Source: Sulfurimonadaceae bacterium
GTDB taxonomy: Bacteria; Campylobacterota; Campylobacteria; Campylobacterales; Sulfurimonadaceae
Direction: 5' to 3'
NCBI GenBank assembly: GCA_016744575.1
Contig: JADGEC010000010.1
Coordinates: 1-51,279, forward strand
Length of the DNA: 51,279 bases
A program made the position numbers and the translations under genes. Below are positions 34,646-44,512 of the stretch, in pieces. Each line of letters opens with the position of its first letter. The stretch's first letter is position 1. The notes beneath the pieces were generated by a model. That model did no database searches. It was given only the letters and a program-made list of their open reading frames with translations, and was not told the origin of the DNA.

Positions 34646-35654
34646 CAAAGCAGTCGTTGTCCAGAGGCTCTCCTCTGCTGATCGCACGTCTTGATGGTTG
34701 GCCTAACATCGTTTTCATGTGCTTGGGATGCAGTCCATGTCCAGGCCGAACACTTCTTATGTTCTCCGAGCTAAACTTCTCCCCTTTTTGGATGTCCTGA
34801 CTGGCGAAGAGACTTCGTGCATACTGTTTTGATTTCTCTCTGTAGTCGACTTGACCGAGCATCTTCTCGACATTACGCACACTCTCTACCATCTCCTTTA
34901 GTTGAGATGGAGAGAGGGAGAAGGCCTGGTCTGGCGTCTCGATAGTCTCATCGGGAGTAAAGTGTTTTTCAATGATCCGGGCTCCTAATGCGACAGATGC
35001 TACTACAGCGTCCGTACCCAGGGTGTGATCTGAGAGTCCGACTGTGACGCCAAACTGCTTTTCCATATCCGGGATACTCAGCAGGTTCATCGACTCTGGA
35101 TCGGCCGGATAAGCGCTGGTACATTTAAGCAGGGCGATCTGCTCGTTGCCCATCCTTTTACAGCTCTCTATCGCAAGCTCAATATCTGCTCTGCCTGCAA
35201 TACCCGTCGAGATGATGACCGGTCTTCCTTTAGAAGCGACATACTCTATCAGCGGGATATCGGTGATCTCGAAAGAGGATATCTTGTAGGCGGGAACATG
35301 GAGTGCTTCGAGCAGATCGACTGCAGAAGCATCAAAAGGGCTGGAGAAAAGAGTGATGCCTAGCTCATCAGCGTAGGCTTTTAATGGTCTATGCCACTCC
35401 CAGGGCAGATAAGCACGCTTATAGAGGTCGTAGAGGTATTCGCCACTCCAGATATCACCGGCTTTAAAAAGGTTGTCCTTGACATCGAGCGTCATCGTAT
35501 CAGCGGTGTAAGTCTGGAGCTTGATAGCATCACAGCCTGCCTCATAAGCGACTTTGACAGCCTTTTTGGCGAGTTGAAAGTCCTGATTGTGATTGGTAGA
35601 GAGTTCGGCGATGATAAAGACTTGTCTATCAAGGTCGTGCGAGGCTATCTTCAT
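34638..35654 (-). CDS. pseI: Pseudaminic acid synthase PseI
   Basis: Condenses 6-deoxy-AltdiNAc with phosphoenolpyruvate to form pseudaminic acid. The 338-residue protein has the NeuB barrel: FIIAELSTNHNQDFQLAKKA, DAIKLQTYTADTMTLD, GEYLYDLYKRAYLPWEWHRP, ISTGIAGRADIE, LKCTSAYPADPESMNL and GLSDHTLGTDA. A C-terminal SAF domain (about 280-338) contains RPGHGLHPKHM. The YLPWEW form is typical of PseI rather than NeuB or LegI. It overlaps pseH by four bases and is directly followed by a glycosyltransferase. Confidence 0.95.
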   Translation of the reverse strand: MKIASHDLDRQVFIIAELSTNHNQDFQLAKKAVKVAYEAGCDAIKLQTYTADTMTLDVKDNLFKAGDIWSGEYLYDLYKRAYLPWEWHRPLKAYADELGITLFSSPFDASAVDLLEALHVPAYKISSFEITDIPLIEYVASKGRPVIISTGIAGRADIELAIESCKRMGNEQIALLKCTSAYPADPESMNLLSIPDMEKQFGVTVGLSDHTLGTDAVVASVALGARIIEKHFTPDETIETPDQAFSLSPSQLKEMVESVRNVEKMLGQVDYREKSKQYARSLFASQDIQKGEKFSSENIRSVRPGHGLHPKHMKTMLGQPSRRAISRGEPLDNDCFDA

Positions 35655-36175
35655 CTGCTGCTCTTTTGGAGAAGATTTGCTATTCTCTTTCTGCGTGGAA
35701 GGTATAGGCTCTTATTAAGATGAAAATGAGCGTACTCAGGATAAGTGGAGACCTCTTTGTAACCTAAGGAGAGAGTAAACCGTATAGACCGCTCGTTCTC
35801 ATGTAAGATATCGCAATAGATCAGCTCCAGCTGTTTCTCATCAAAGATGTAGTCATTGAAAGAGAGCGAGACTCTATAGGCCAGCATCGTGTTTTGAACA
35901 CTTTCGTCATATAGATAAAAACCTGTCTCACAAGAGTTGTCATGGATGTCTTTGGCCCAGATGAGACCTACTGGCCTATCGCCTATCTCGATGATGAAAT
36001 AGAGATCATCACTCTTATTATGATTTTGGAACCACTGCTGATGGTCTTCGAGTGTGATGGTCTCTTGATTCTTCATATGTCTGCGAATATGCTCACTGTT
36101 GCGCCACTGGAGTACCATCGGCAGATCATCACTCTCTAGTGATCGCAGGGTAACGCCATGACCCGTAAGCTGCAC
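35651..36175 (-). CDS. pseH: Pse pathway N-acetyltransferase PseH
   Basis: GNAT enzyme that acetylates the C4 amino group of UDP-4-amino-4,6-dideoxy-AltNAc (position 7 of the final Pse). The 174 residues show VTLRSLESDDLPMVLQWRNS, the conserved HQQWFQNHN segment, ETGFYLYDESVQNTMLAYR and the acetyl-CoA strand ERSIRFTLSLGYKEV. It starts with a GTG overlapping the ACP stop. In this operon pseH follows an ACP/KAS III module, so the same amino group may also receive another acyl unit. Confidence 0.9.
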   Translation of the reverse strand: MQLTGHGVTLRSLESDDLPMVLQWRNSEHIRRHMKNQETITLEDHQQWFQNHNKSDDLYFIIEIGDRPVGLIWAKDIHDNSCETGFYLYDESVQNTMLAYRVSLSFNDYIFDEKQLELIYCDILHENERSIRFTLSLGYKEVSTYPEYAHFHLNKSLYLPRRKRIANLLQKSSR

Positions 36176-36393
36176 TAGTGTCCTGCCAGCTTTAAGATAT
36201 CATCGATGCTCTGACATGCTTCTACGTCATCGACTTCGATATCGAGTCCCATCTCATCATAAAGTTCGAGGATACTTAGCATACTCAAAGAGTCCCAACG
36301 TTCAAAACTACTCAACTGCATGCTTCTTTTCAGCGTGTCTGCCTCAATACCCAGGATATCGCAGAGTTCTGCGAGAAACTTCTCTTTTGTCAT
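36175..36393 (-). CDS. Acyl carrier protein
   Basis: A 72-residue acyl carrier protein with the phosphopantetheine attachment serine in RWDSLSMLSILELYDEMG, in the usual position near residue 35. It is not the fatty-acid ACP by context. It sits between a KAS III gene and pseH, overlapping both, so it probably carries an acyl or glyceroyl group for glycan modification. A second carrier-like protein is encoded at 37453-37737. Confidence 0.88.
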   Translation of the reverse strand: MTKEKFLAELCDILGIEADTLKRSMQLSSFERWDSLSMLSILELYDEMGLDIEVDDVEACQSIDDILKLAGH

Positions 36394-37466
36394 AAGGTCT
36401 CCTTTTTGTAGATGGATGTCTCTGGTGCATATATCTTATTCGTCTGCAGTATGGCACCGCCCCAGCTCAGCCCGATCCCAAAACCGGCTATGACCAGAGT
36501 AAGTGCTTTTTGCTCAAACTCACTGCTTAAAAAGCCGTTGATGGTACCGGGGATGGAAGCGGCATTTTGGTTGCCGTATATCTTTCCGGTCTCCAGAGGG
36601 ACTTTGGCCTTGTCGACTTTAAGACGTGAGGCGATCGTCTTTAAGATATAAGGGTTGGCCTGATGCAGGACAAAGTAGTCGATCTCGTCACTGGAGAGTC
36701 CAGCGTTTTGCAGTAACTCCCTGATAAGCGGCGGGACGGTCTTGATGGCAAAGTTAAAGACCTCTTTACCGTTCATGACCAGGTCCTCATCACGACGAAT
36801 ACTGCCATCTTCACGCTCTTTTTGTAAAAGAGAGTCAGGGGTACTCGGGTCTCGTGCCCCACCAGATGGGATGATGAGATGTCTATACCCTCCACCATCG
36901 CTATAGAGTGAGAAAAAGCTTTTTGGTGCAGGTCTCTTCTCTATGATGATGGCACTTCCGGCATCTCCCATCAAAGGGGTGAAGATCTTGTCACGTTCTC
37001 CGGAGAAGTAGCTGTTCACATCACCAACACATAGTAAGACTTTTCCCATACCGCTGTTGACATAGGAGAACGCGGTAAAGAGACCATAGATGAATCCGCT
37101 GCAACCGAGGTTGATATCAAATGCGGCGCAGCTTTTCGCTAATCCAAGTCTATCTTGCATGATGATAGCAGTGGAGGGTGCCTTGTAGTCCGGGCTTTGT
37201 GTCACAAAGAGTAAAGCATCGATCTCTTCCGGGTCAACGACACCTGCTTCAAAGATCTGCTTTGCACTTTGGACACAGAGGTCGCTGGTACAGACACCAT
37301 CACTGACGACATGGCGGGTATCCAGACCTATGCTACGCTGCAGGCGTGAGAAGCTCGCATCATCGAAACCAAAGCGCTCTTTCTCATCTTCAAGCTTGAT
37401 GATCTCATCGCCGACAGTTGTCACCATCGCAGTGATGGCGATGTCCTCAAAACTAAGTGATGGCAT
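36390..37466 (-). CDS. 3-oxoacyl-ACP synthase III (FabH-like)
   Basis: A 358-residue thiolase-fold KAS III protein. The catalytic triad is intact: Cys in INLGCSGFIYGLF, His in YFVLHQANPYILK and Asn in YGNQNAASIPGTI. In fatty-acid synthesis FabH condenses acetyl-CoA with malonyl-ACP, but KAS III homologues in glycan and antibiotic loci can transfer acyl groups from a carrier to an alcohol or amine. Location between two ACP genes and next to pseH favours the second role. It overlaps both neighbours. The acceptor is unknown. Confidence 0.88.
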   Translation of the reverse strand: MPSLSFEDIAITAMVTTVGDEIIKLEDEKERFGFDDASFSRLQRSIGLDTRHVVSDGVCTSDLCVQSAKQIFEAGVVDPEEIDALLFVTQSPDYKAPSTAIIMQDRLGLAKSCAAFDINLGCSGFIYGLFTAFSYVNSGMGKVLLCVGDVNSYFSGERDKIFTPLMGDAGSAIIIEKRPAPKSFFSLYSDGGGYRHLIIPSGGARDPSTPDSLLQKEREDGSIRRDEDLVMNGKEVFNFAIKTVPPLIRELLQNAGLSSDEIDYFVLHQANPYILKTIASRLKVDKAKVPLETGKIYGNQNAASIPGTINGFLSSEFEQKALTLVIAGFGIGLSWGGAILQTNKIYAPETSIYKKETL

Positions 37467-37737
37467 GCTCTATCCTTTCTTGGAGGTATCGCTCCAATGT
37501 CACAATGTCCTTAAACGGAGTGTTCTTCTCATCCATGCTTGCCTCATTAGCGACAGCTATGTAGTGACCGGTCTGCTCTTCGAGCATAGACTCCAGTTCC
37601 AGGATAAGGTCCAGTGTCCCAAGGGAGTCCAGAAGTTTAAAAAGTGCTGTTGACTCATCTACCTCTTTAAGCCCTTCGATGGCTAACTCCTCATTGACAT
37701 TGCTGATGGCTTCTAATATCGTCTCTCTAAGTGGCAT
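37453..37737 (-). CDS. Second acyl-carrier-like protein
   Basis: A 94-residue acidic helical protein with LFKLLDSLGTLDLILELESML, in which DSLGTLD matches the phosphopantetheine site of acyl carrier proteins (Ser near residue 38). It carries an insertion after helix II relative to ordinary ACP. It overlaps the FkbH gene upstream by 11 nt and KAS III downstream by 14 nt. The pairing with FkbH is typical of glyceryl-carrier proteins. Identification as a carrier is likely but not certain. Confidence 0.75.
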   Translation of the reverse strand: MPLRETILEAISNVNEELAIEGLKEVDESTALFKLLDSLGTLDLILELESMLEEQTGHYIAVANEASMDEKNTPFKDIVTLERYLQERIEHAIT

Positions 37738-39283
37738 CGATCACCTTTATATCTTTATTAATATCGACTTTTTGGGCAGATCTGTAATGTTTTTCACTCT
37801 CATCGAGCATAAGTTCAAAACCATTCTTCTCATAAAAGTCCTCCACAAGGGCATTTTTGGCTGTCGGTATGTATCTCGCGCTCAATGATGGGTGCTTGGA
37901 ACGTATAAAAGCTAGGACTCTCTCTTCAATACCACGACCCAATACCCGACAACTCATCAAAAATGAGTCTATGTGACTATCTTTGATGATGATGACACCG
38001 ACAAGACCCATATCGCCAAAGTCATCTTTTACCTGAAGTGCGTAGACCTTCTCCTGAGACATCAGCGCCTCTATCTCTGCGCGTTCATACCGTCTTGTGG
38101 TGAGATTGAACTGGTTGGTCTTGTTCACCAGTTGGGTGATCCGGTCGAGCTGTCGTGTGTTATTACAGGTCACGGTTATCTCAATATGCAGGGAGGCTAT
38201 ATACTCTTGTCTTGAACCGAGAGATTCACTCAGGTCGAGGCGACTCTTCTCTTCTTGGTAGAGTTTGGTCTTTTGCGTGTCTTCATTAGTGATGTGTAGT
38301 GTCTTTAGCTCAGTAATACTCTCTAAAAGGGTTATGTTCTTTAAGGGGTCGTTCACATCCATTCTGTAACAGGGGATGCCCATCCTCATACGCATCTCTG
38401 CTATCTCACTGTCGGAATCATCGAAAAATATGATGCTGGACCTGCTTAGGTTGAGCCTCTTTAAGATCATATCAAGGTTCTCACTTTTTGGAGACCAATC
38501 GATCGATGCAGCGACAAAGTCATCGAGGCTCAGTGGCATGTTCTTTTCATGGAAGACTTTTTGGACAAGTGACTCATCATTCTTACTAAGCAGTATCAGG
38601 ATGATCCCGCTCTGTTTCAGTGCTTTTAGGTGGCGTTGAAACTTTGTATAGACTATACCAGGGTAGTTCTGGTCGATCTTTATGCCATCGATCCCATCTT
38701 CTCCGACAATGCCGCCCCATAAGGTGTTGTCAGCATCAACGGCTATCGCTTTGATGCGAGAGGTGCTCATCAATGTGATGTTCTCTTTGATCTTCTCTGC
38801 CAGCAGGCTCACTGCCTTTTTTGTAAAGGGGGTCTGAAAAAGGTATCTGTTCCTCTCGTTGACAAGCGTCTGCAAGCCAAACTCTTTGACCAGACTGCTA
38901 AGGTCCAAGATGGCTAGATCAGCAAACTCTTCTGAGAGAGAGACTATCTTTCTGTTGAGCTCCATCAGGGCCATCTCTTGCCCAAAGGTGTCAGTTATAT
39001 GGATCTCGTAAAAGCTATCAGTGACCGTGTTGATGATGACCTTGGTGCTGTGCTCTTCTCTAAATGTCTTTAAGGCGTTGTGTAGTTGTCGAAATGAGCG
39101 GTCAGCATCGAGGCCAAAAAAAGCCGGATCGAGAAGGATGATAAGCAGGTCCTCTTTGACGCCGAGATGGAGCTGGTCAATGATCGTGTCTAAAGGGTAG
39201 TGGACTATTGTGTAGTCAGCTAAAAATCGATTAAAAGGTCTTGTTATTGTGTTGGATAAAAAAGCGATAGTGTTGATGCTCAT
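37727..39283 (-). CDS. FkbH-like HAD-IIIC protein with GNAT domain
   Basis: A 518-residue protein of the FkbH type. An N-terminal region of about 170 residues precedes the HAD subfamily IIIC domain, with IKAIAVDADNTLWGGIVGEDG (nucleophile Asp in DADNTLWG), LLSKNDESLV and SSIIFFDDSDSEIAEMR. The C-terminal part (about 350-518) is GNAT-like with FEKNGFEL-type YEKNGFELM near the end. Characterised FkbH proteins take glycerate from 1,3-bisphosphoglycerate and load it on a carrier protein. The adjacent carrier and KAS III genes fit this. I choose the ATG at 39283, which has GGGAAG upstream. Confidence 0.85.
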   Translation of the reverse strand: MSINTIAFLSNTITRPFNRFLADYTIVHYPLDTIIDQLHLGVKEDLLIILLDPAFFGLDADRSFRQLHNALKTFREEHSTKVIINTVTDSFYEIHITDTFGQEMALMELNRKIVSLSEEFADLAILDLSSLVKEFGLQTLVNERNRYLFQTPFTKKAVSLLAEKIKENITLMSTSRIKAIAVDADNTLWGGIVGEDGIDGIKIDQNYPGIVYTKFQRHLKALKQSGIILILLSKNDESLVQKVFHEKNMPLSLDDFVAASIDWSPKSENLDMILKRLNLSRSSIIFFDDSDSEIAEMRMRMGIPCYRMDVNDPLKNITLLESITELKTLHITNEDTQKTKLYQEEKSRLDLSESLGSRQEYIASLHIEITVTCNNTRQLDRITQLVNKTNQFNLTTRRYERAEIEALMSQEKVYALQVKDDFGDMGLVGVIIIKDSHIDSFLMSCRVLGRGIEERVLAFIRSKHPSLSARYIPTAKNALVEDFYEKNGFELMLDESEKHYRSAQKVDINKDIKVIDAT

Positions 39284-39300
39284 CTTGACTCTTCCCACAT

Positions 39301-39975
39301 CTATTTGATGACCCGAATGCTTTTAAACGCTTCGACATATTCTCTACCTACCCGCATCCCGTGATACTGAGCATTTAGTTCGATACCTTTGAGGCTTCTG
39401 GGATGAGGATAGTCCCGTAGTTCTGAACCATAGGCCCGCATCGCCTTGAGCTTGTCCTCGATGGTGTCACTAATATCAAAAAAGGTGTCTGGCGTGAATG
39501 AGAGTGGATAGTTCCATTCTGTCGAGGAGAGGACCTCAAAGGCATAGATCTCTTTTACTGACTCATCTTCCATCGGTCTGGCGGCTGTGATCACCGCTTT
39601 ATAGGTCAGTTGATGGTCGATGTTGAGATCATGTTCATAGTGGGTAAAGATGATATCGGGGTCGATCTCCTCTTTGACTTTTGAGACCGCCTTGACAAGA
39701 TCTAGCAGATCTACACTATCAAACCGGTTGTCGGGAAACTGTTCTACAAAGAGCTTTTTGATACCGATGGTCGTATTGGCCTCTTCGCTTTCACTTTTTA
39801 ATAGGTCGAGTTCCTCTTCCAGGTCGTCTATATCGTTGTCTCTGCTGCTTTTGCCTTCACCAAGTATCAAGGTATAGGCTTCGTGACCTTCTTTTATCAA
39901 CCTGGCAACGGTCCCAAAACAGCCGAGTACTTCATCATCGGGATGGGCGGCTACTATTAAGATCTTTTTATGCAT
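39301..39975 (-). CDS. PIG-L/LmbE-family deacetylase
   Basis: A 224-residue zinc-dependent N-deacetylase-like protein. The zinc-binding motif AHPDDEVLGCFGTV is at residues 10-23, followed by DIIFTHYEHDLNIDHQLTY with the second metal histidine and SLKGIELNAQYHGMRVGREY. Family members remove acetyl groups from N-acetylglucosamine conjugates. In the pse operon, it could free an amino group for re-acylation by the formyltransferase or the ACP/KAS III module. It overlaps the formyltransferase gene by 8 nt. Confidence 0.88.
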   Translation of the reverse strand: MHKKILIVAAHPDDEVLGCFGTVARLIKEGHEAYTLILGEGKSSRDNDIDDLEEELDLLKSESEEANTTIGIKKLFVEQFPDNRFDSVDLLDLVKAVSKVKEEIDPDIIFTHYEHDLNIDHQLTYKAVITAARPMEDESVKEIYAFEVLSSTEWNYPLSFTPDTFFDISDTIEDKLKAMRAYGSELRDYPHPRSLKGIELNAQYHGMRVGREYVEAFKSIRVIK

Positions 39976-40663
39976 CTTTCATCACCTCGAATCTACCTGT
40001 CAGTCTGTCATCTTCTATCTCTATATCGCTAAACTCGATCTTGAGCTCATCGATCTGTAGAAAAGCCTTCGGATAACCTTCGCCATCTAACATCCTGATA
40101 AAATCATACAGTTTATTGATAGTCAATGTCGATAGAGTCTTGATATCGCTCTCTTTTGGCACTCTTCTTTGAAAAGTAGTCACTTCACCCTCTTGTCTCC
40201 AAGGCTTAGGCCTGTTTTGAAGAAGCTCAGGGATCATTATCTCAAAGATGATAGCGGAGAGCCCTATAAAGTTATCTTGAGCGCTGCCCGAAGAGATATC
40301 GAACTCCTGTTGCAGATAGATATCTCCTGCATCGAGTTCATCGACGACAGCGATGGCAGAGATCTTTGTATCGTAGACCTCTCTCATAATAAGGTTTTGT
40401 AAAGGACTTCCTCCCCGTCCAAATGGCAGGTCGGTCATATGAAACACTATACAGGTGAAGTCCTTATAGATGTTCTCCGGAACCTTCCAAGACCAGTGCG
40501 GAAAAAAGATATATAGCGGATCGATATCTTTGATGCTCGGATAGTCCAGCTCCTCTTGATGGGTGATGAGATGAAAAATATAGGTGTCTTGGTAAGTATT
40601 TAGCAGTGAGAAGTAGTTTTTGATGTTCCACTCTTTGATGGTGGCGATGACGATATTATTCAT
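39968..40663 (-). CDS. Formyltransferase-like protein (candidate sugar N-formyltransferase)
   Basis: A 231-residue protein related to methionyl-tRNA formyltransferase. The active-site region reads CIVFHMTDLPFGRGGSPLQN, matching NxHPSLLPxxRGxxPxQ of the family with His and Gly-Gly-Pro kept, and ELDAGDIY matches the catalytic DxGDI/GDTG segment. The usual catalytic Asn two residues before the His is Val here. A C-terminal domain follows. A pse-linked formyltransferase (PseJ type) that formylates position 7 of Pse is known from other bacteria. The start at the ATG at 40663 overlaps pseG by 8 nt. Confidence 0.72.
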   Translation of the reverse strand: MNNIVIATIKEWNIKNYFSLLNTYQDTYIFHLITHQEELDYPSIKDIDPLYIFFPHWSWKVPENIYKDFTCIVFHMTDLPFGRGGSPLQNLIMREVYDTKISAIAVVDELDAGDIYLQQEFDISSGSAQDNFIGLSAIIFEIMIPELLQNRPKPWRQEGEVTTFQRRVPKESDIKTLSTLTINKLYDFIRMLDGEGYPKAFLQIDELKIEFSDIEIEDDRLTGRFEVMKDA

Positions 40664-41561
40664 ACAGTAGACTTTTGAGAGTTTTTTCCAATACCAAGGC
40701 ATTGAACGTCTTTAGTACAGAATAGCCCTTTTTTTGTAAGAAGTCATACATGCCGGTCTGGTTTTCAGCGGTCTGGATGGCGATAAAAGGGATCTGCATA
40801 AAGTAGACCTCGTTCATAGTCACACTTGGTGTCACGATGGCAAGGTCAGAATAGTTCATCAATTGGGCGATCTCTTGTGAGTCTATATGGAGTGTCACTT
40901 CGTTCTTATCTTCTAGATAACGCTTGAGCTCAGTAAGGTGAGCGTTTGCTGTAGTAGTGACTATGTCGACCAAAACATCGTCAAAGCCCTCCAAGACCTT
41001 CATTATCTCTATATTGATATTTGTATGATCTGCTCCACCCATCGCAATAAAGAGTCTCTTTGAAGTAGGGTCTAAAAAGGGTCGGCCAGCTCGCTTCTCT
41101 TTGATGAACTCTTCTCTCAATAGCGTATGCTCTACCCCACATCGAAGTTCACACATCGCAGGGAGCAGTCCTTTATATCGTATAGGATCGGCAGAGATAT
41201 TGTGATTTAGTAAAATATCGCAATGGTGTCGCTCATAGGTATCATCGAAGACAAATATCTCTACTCCAGTCTGCTCTTTTAGTCTTTTCTCATAGGTGAA
41301 GTCTATTTCGTAATGATCGATAATGATCATGTCGATGGAGTGTTTTTTGATGATCTCGATGACTTCTTGAATATCATTGGATTCAAGGATCTCAATAGGG
41401 TAGTCTTTCGCTCTGATCGTATGGTTAAGGTTGTGGGTAAGGTCCTGGACAGCAAAGGTGATATTATCCTCTTGGAACTGTTCGACTAAGACTAAGTCTC
41501 GCATCACATGCCCAGTACCGATGGTAGAGGATGAGTCTGTTCTAAAGAGTATGTTTTTCAT
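40656..41561 (-). CDS. pseG: PseG UDP-sugar hydrolase
   Basis: Removes UDP from UDP-2,4-diacetamido-2,4,6-trideoxy-altropyranose. The 301-residue GT-B-like protein has the typical N-terminus NILFRTDSSSTIGTGHVMRD with the catalytic-type His, IIIDHYEIDFTYEKRL, LFIAMGGADHTNINIEI and LAIVTPSVTMNEVYFMQIP. I start at the ATG at 41561; a frame nine codons longer lies inside pseF. Overlaps on both sides show it is in the middle of the operon. Confidence 0.93.
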   Translation of the reverse strand: MKNILFRTDSSSTIGTGHVMRDLVLVEQFQEDNITFAVQDLTHNLNHTIRAKDYPIEILESNDIQEVIEIIKKHSIDMIIIDHYEIDFTYEKRLKEQTGVEIFVFDDTYERHHCDILLNHNISADPIRYKGLLPAMCELRCGVEHTLLREEFIKEKRAGRPFLDPTSKRLFIAMGGADHTNINIEIMKVLEGFDDVLVDIVTTTANAHLTELKRYLEDKNEVTLHIDSQEIAQLMNYSDLAIVTPSVTMNEVYFMQIPFIAIQTAENQTGMYDFLQKKGYSVLKTFNALVLEKTLKSLLYE

Positions 41562-42282
41562 CAGTTCTCTCTTCTTTGAGCAGGGCATACATCATCTCGG
41601 CTCTTTCCCAATCCTCTTGAGTGTCGATGTCCTGGACCCTATATCTTGGGAGTATGATAGGAATACTGTCCTGAGCGAATAGGATGGCATCGGATGGTCT
41701 GTCGCTCTTTGACCAGTAAAACTGACCGGCATCCTGGTAGGCATCTTCGAGGTCCTGACTTCGGTCTTTATAGTGTTCAGGCCAGAACATCTCACATCGC
41801 CCCTTTTCGGTGAGCTTAAAGGTCCTTTGGATGGGGTAGGGCATAGACGTAGCGGAAAAAGCATGTGTGGCTGTGGAGTCTCGTAATCGCTCAAATCCCT
41901 CTTTTAGGGTTTTTATCTGTAAAAATGGGGCGGTGGCATAGAGAGTGCAGACATAGTCATAGTGTTGCCCTCTGTCACTGAGCCATTTTAGTGCATGAGT
42001 GATGACCGGACCTGTCCCGGTAATGTCATCAGAGAGTTCGGCTGGCCGCATAAAAGGGACATCAGCACCATACTCTTTTGCAATTTTGGCTATCTCCTCA
42101 TCATCGGTCGAGACGATGACCTTGTCAAAAAGAGCGGAGTCTTGAGCCGCTTTGATAGAGTAGGCGATCAAAGGCAGACCATGAAAGAGTTTGATGTTTT
42201 TTCTGGGTATGCGTTGACTTCCCCCTCTTGCGGGGATGATAGCTATTGCGTTTCTCTCTTCTTCTGTTTTGTGCTGTATCAT
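41542..42282 (-). CDS. pseF: Pseudaminate cytidylyltransferase PseF
   Basis: Activates pseudaminic acid with CTP to CMP-Pse. The 246 residues begin with AIAIIPARGGSQRIPRKNIK and continue with FDKVIVSTDDEEIAKIAKEYGA, the FMRPAELSDD segment typical of PseF, YVCTLYATAPFLQ and the metal site YRVQDIDTQEDWERAE. It lies between pseC and pseG. It is one of three full-length cytidylyltransferases in the window and the one whose context ties it to Pse. Confidence 0.93.
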   Translation of the reverse strand: MIQHKTEEERNAIAIIPARGGSQRIPRKNIKLFHGLPLIAYSIKAAQDSALFDKVIVSTDDEEIAKIAKEYGADVPFMRPAELSDDITGTGPVITHALKWLSDRGQHYDYVCTLYATAPFLQIKTLKEGFERLRDSTATHAFSATSMPYPIQRTFKLTEKGRCEMFWPEHYKDRSQDLEDAYQDAGQFYWSKSDRPSDAILFAQDSIPIILPRYRVQDIDTQEDWERAEMMYALLKEERTDEKHTL

Positions 42283-42321
42283 CTTAAGGACTTCTCCACT
42301 AGTCGACTCTCTTTCATCTTA

Positions 42322-44453
<2,132 letters not shown>

Positions 44454-44512
44454 TCACTGCCTTTTTATCAATTGTTTAATGATATCTAAAATATATTAGT
44501 TACCGATTGTTA

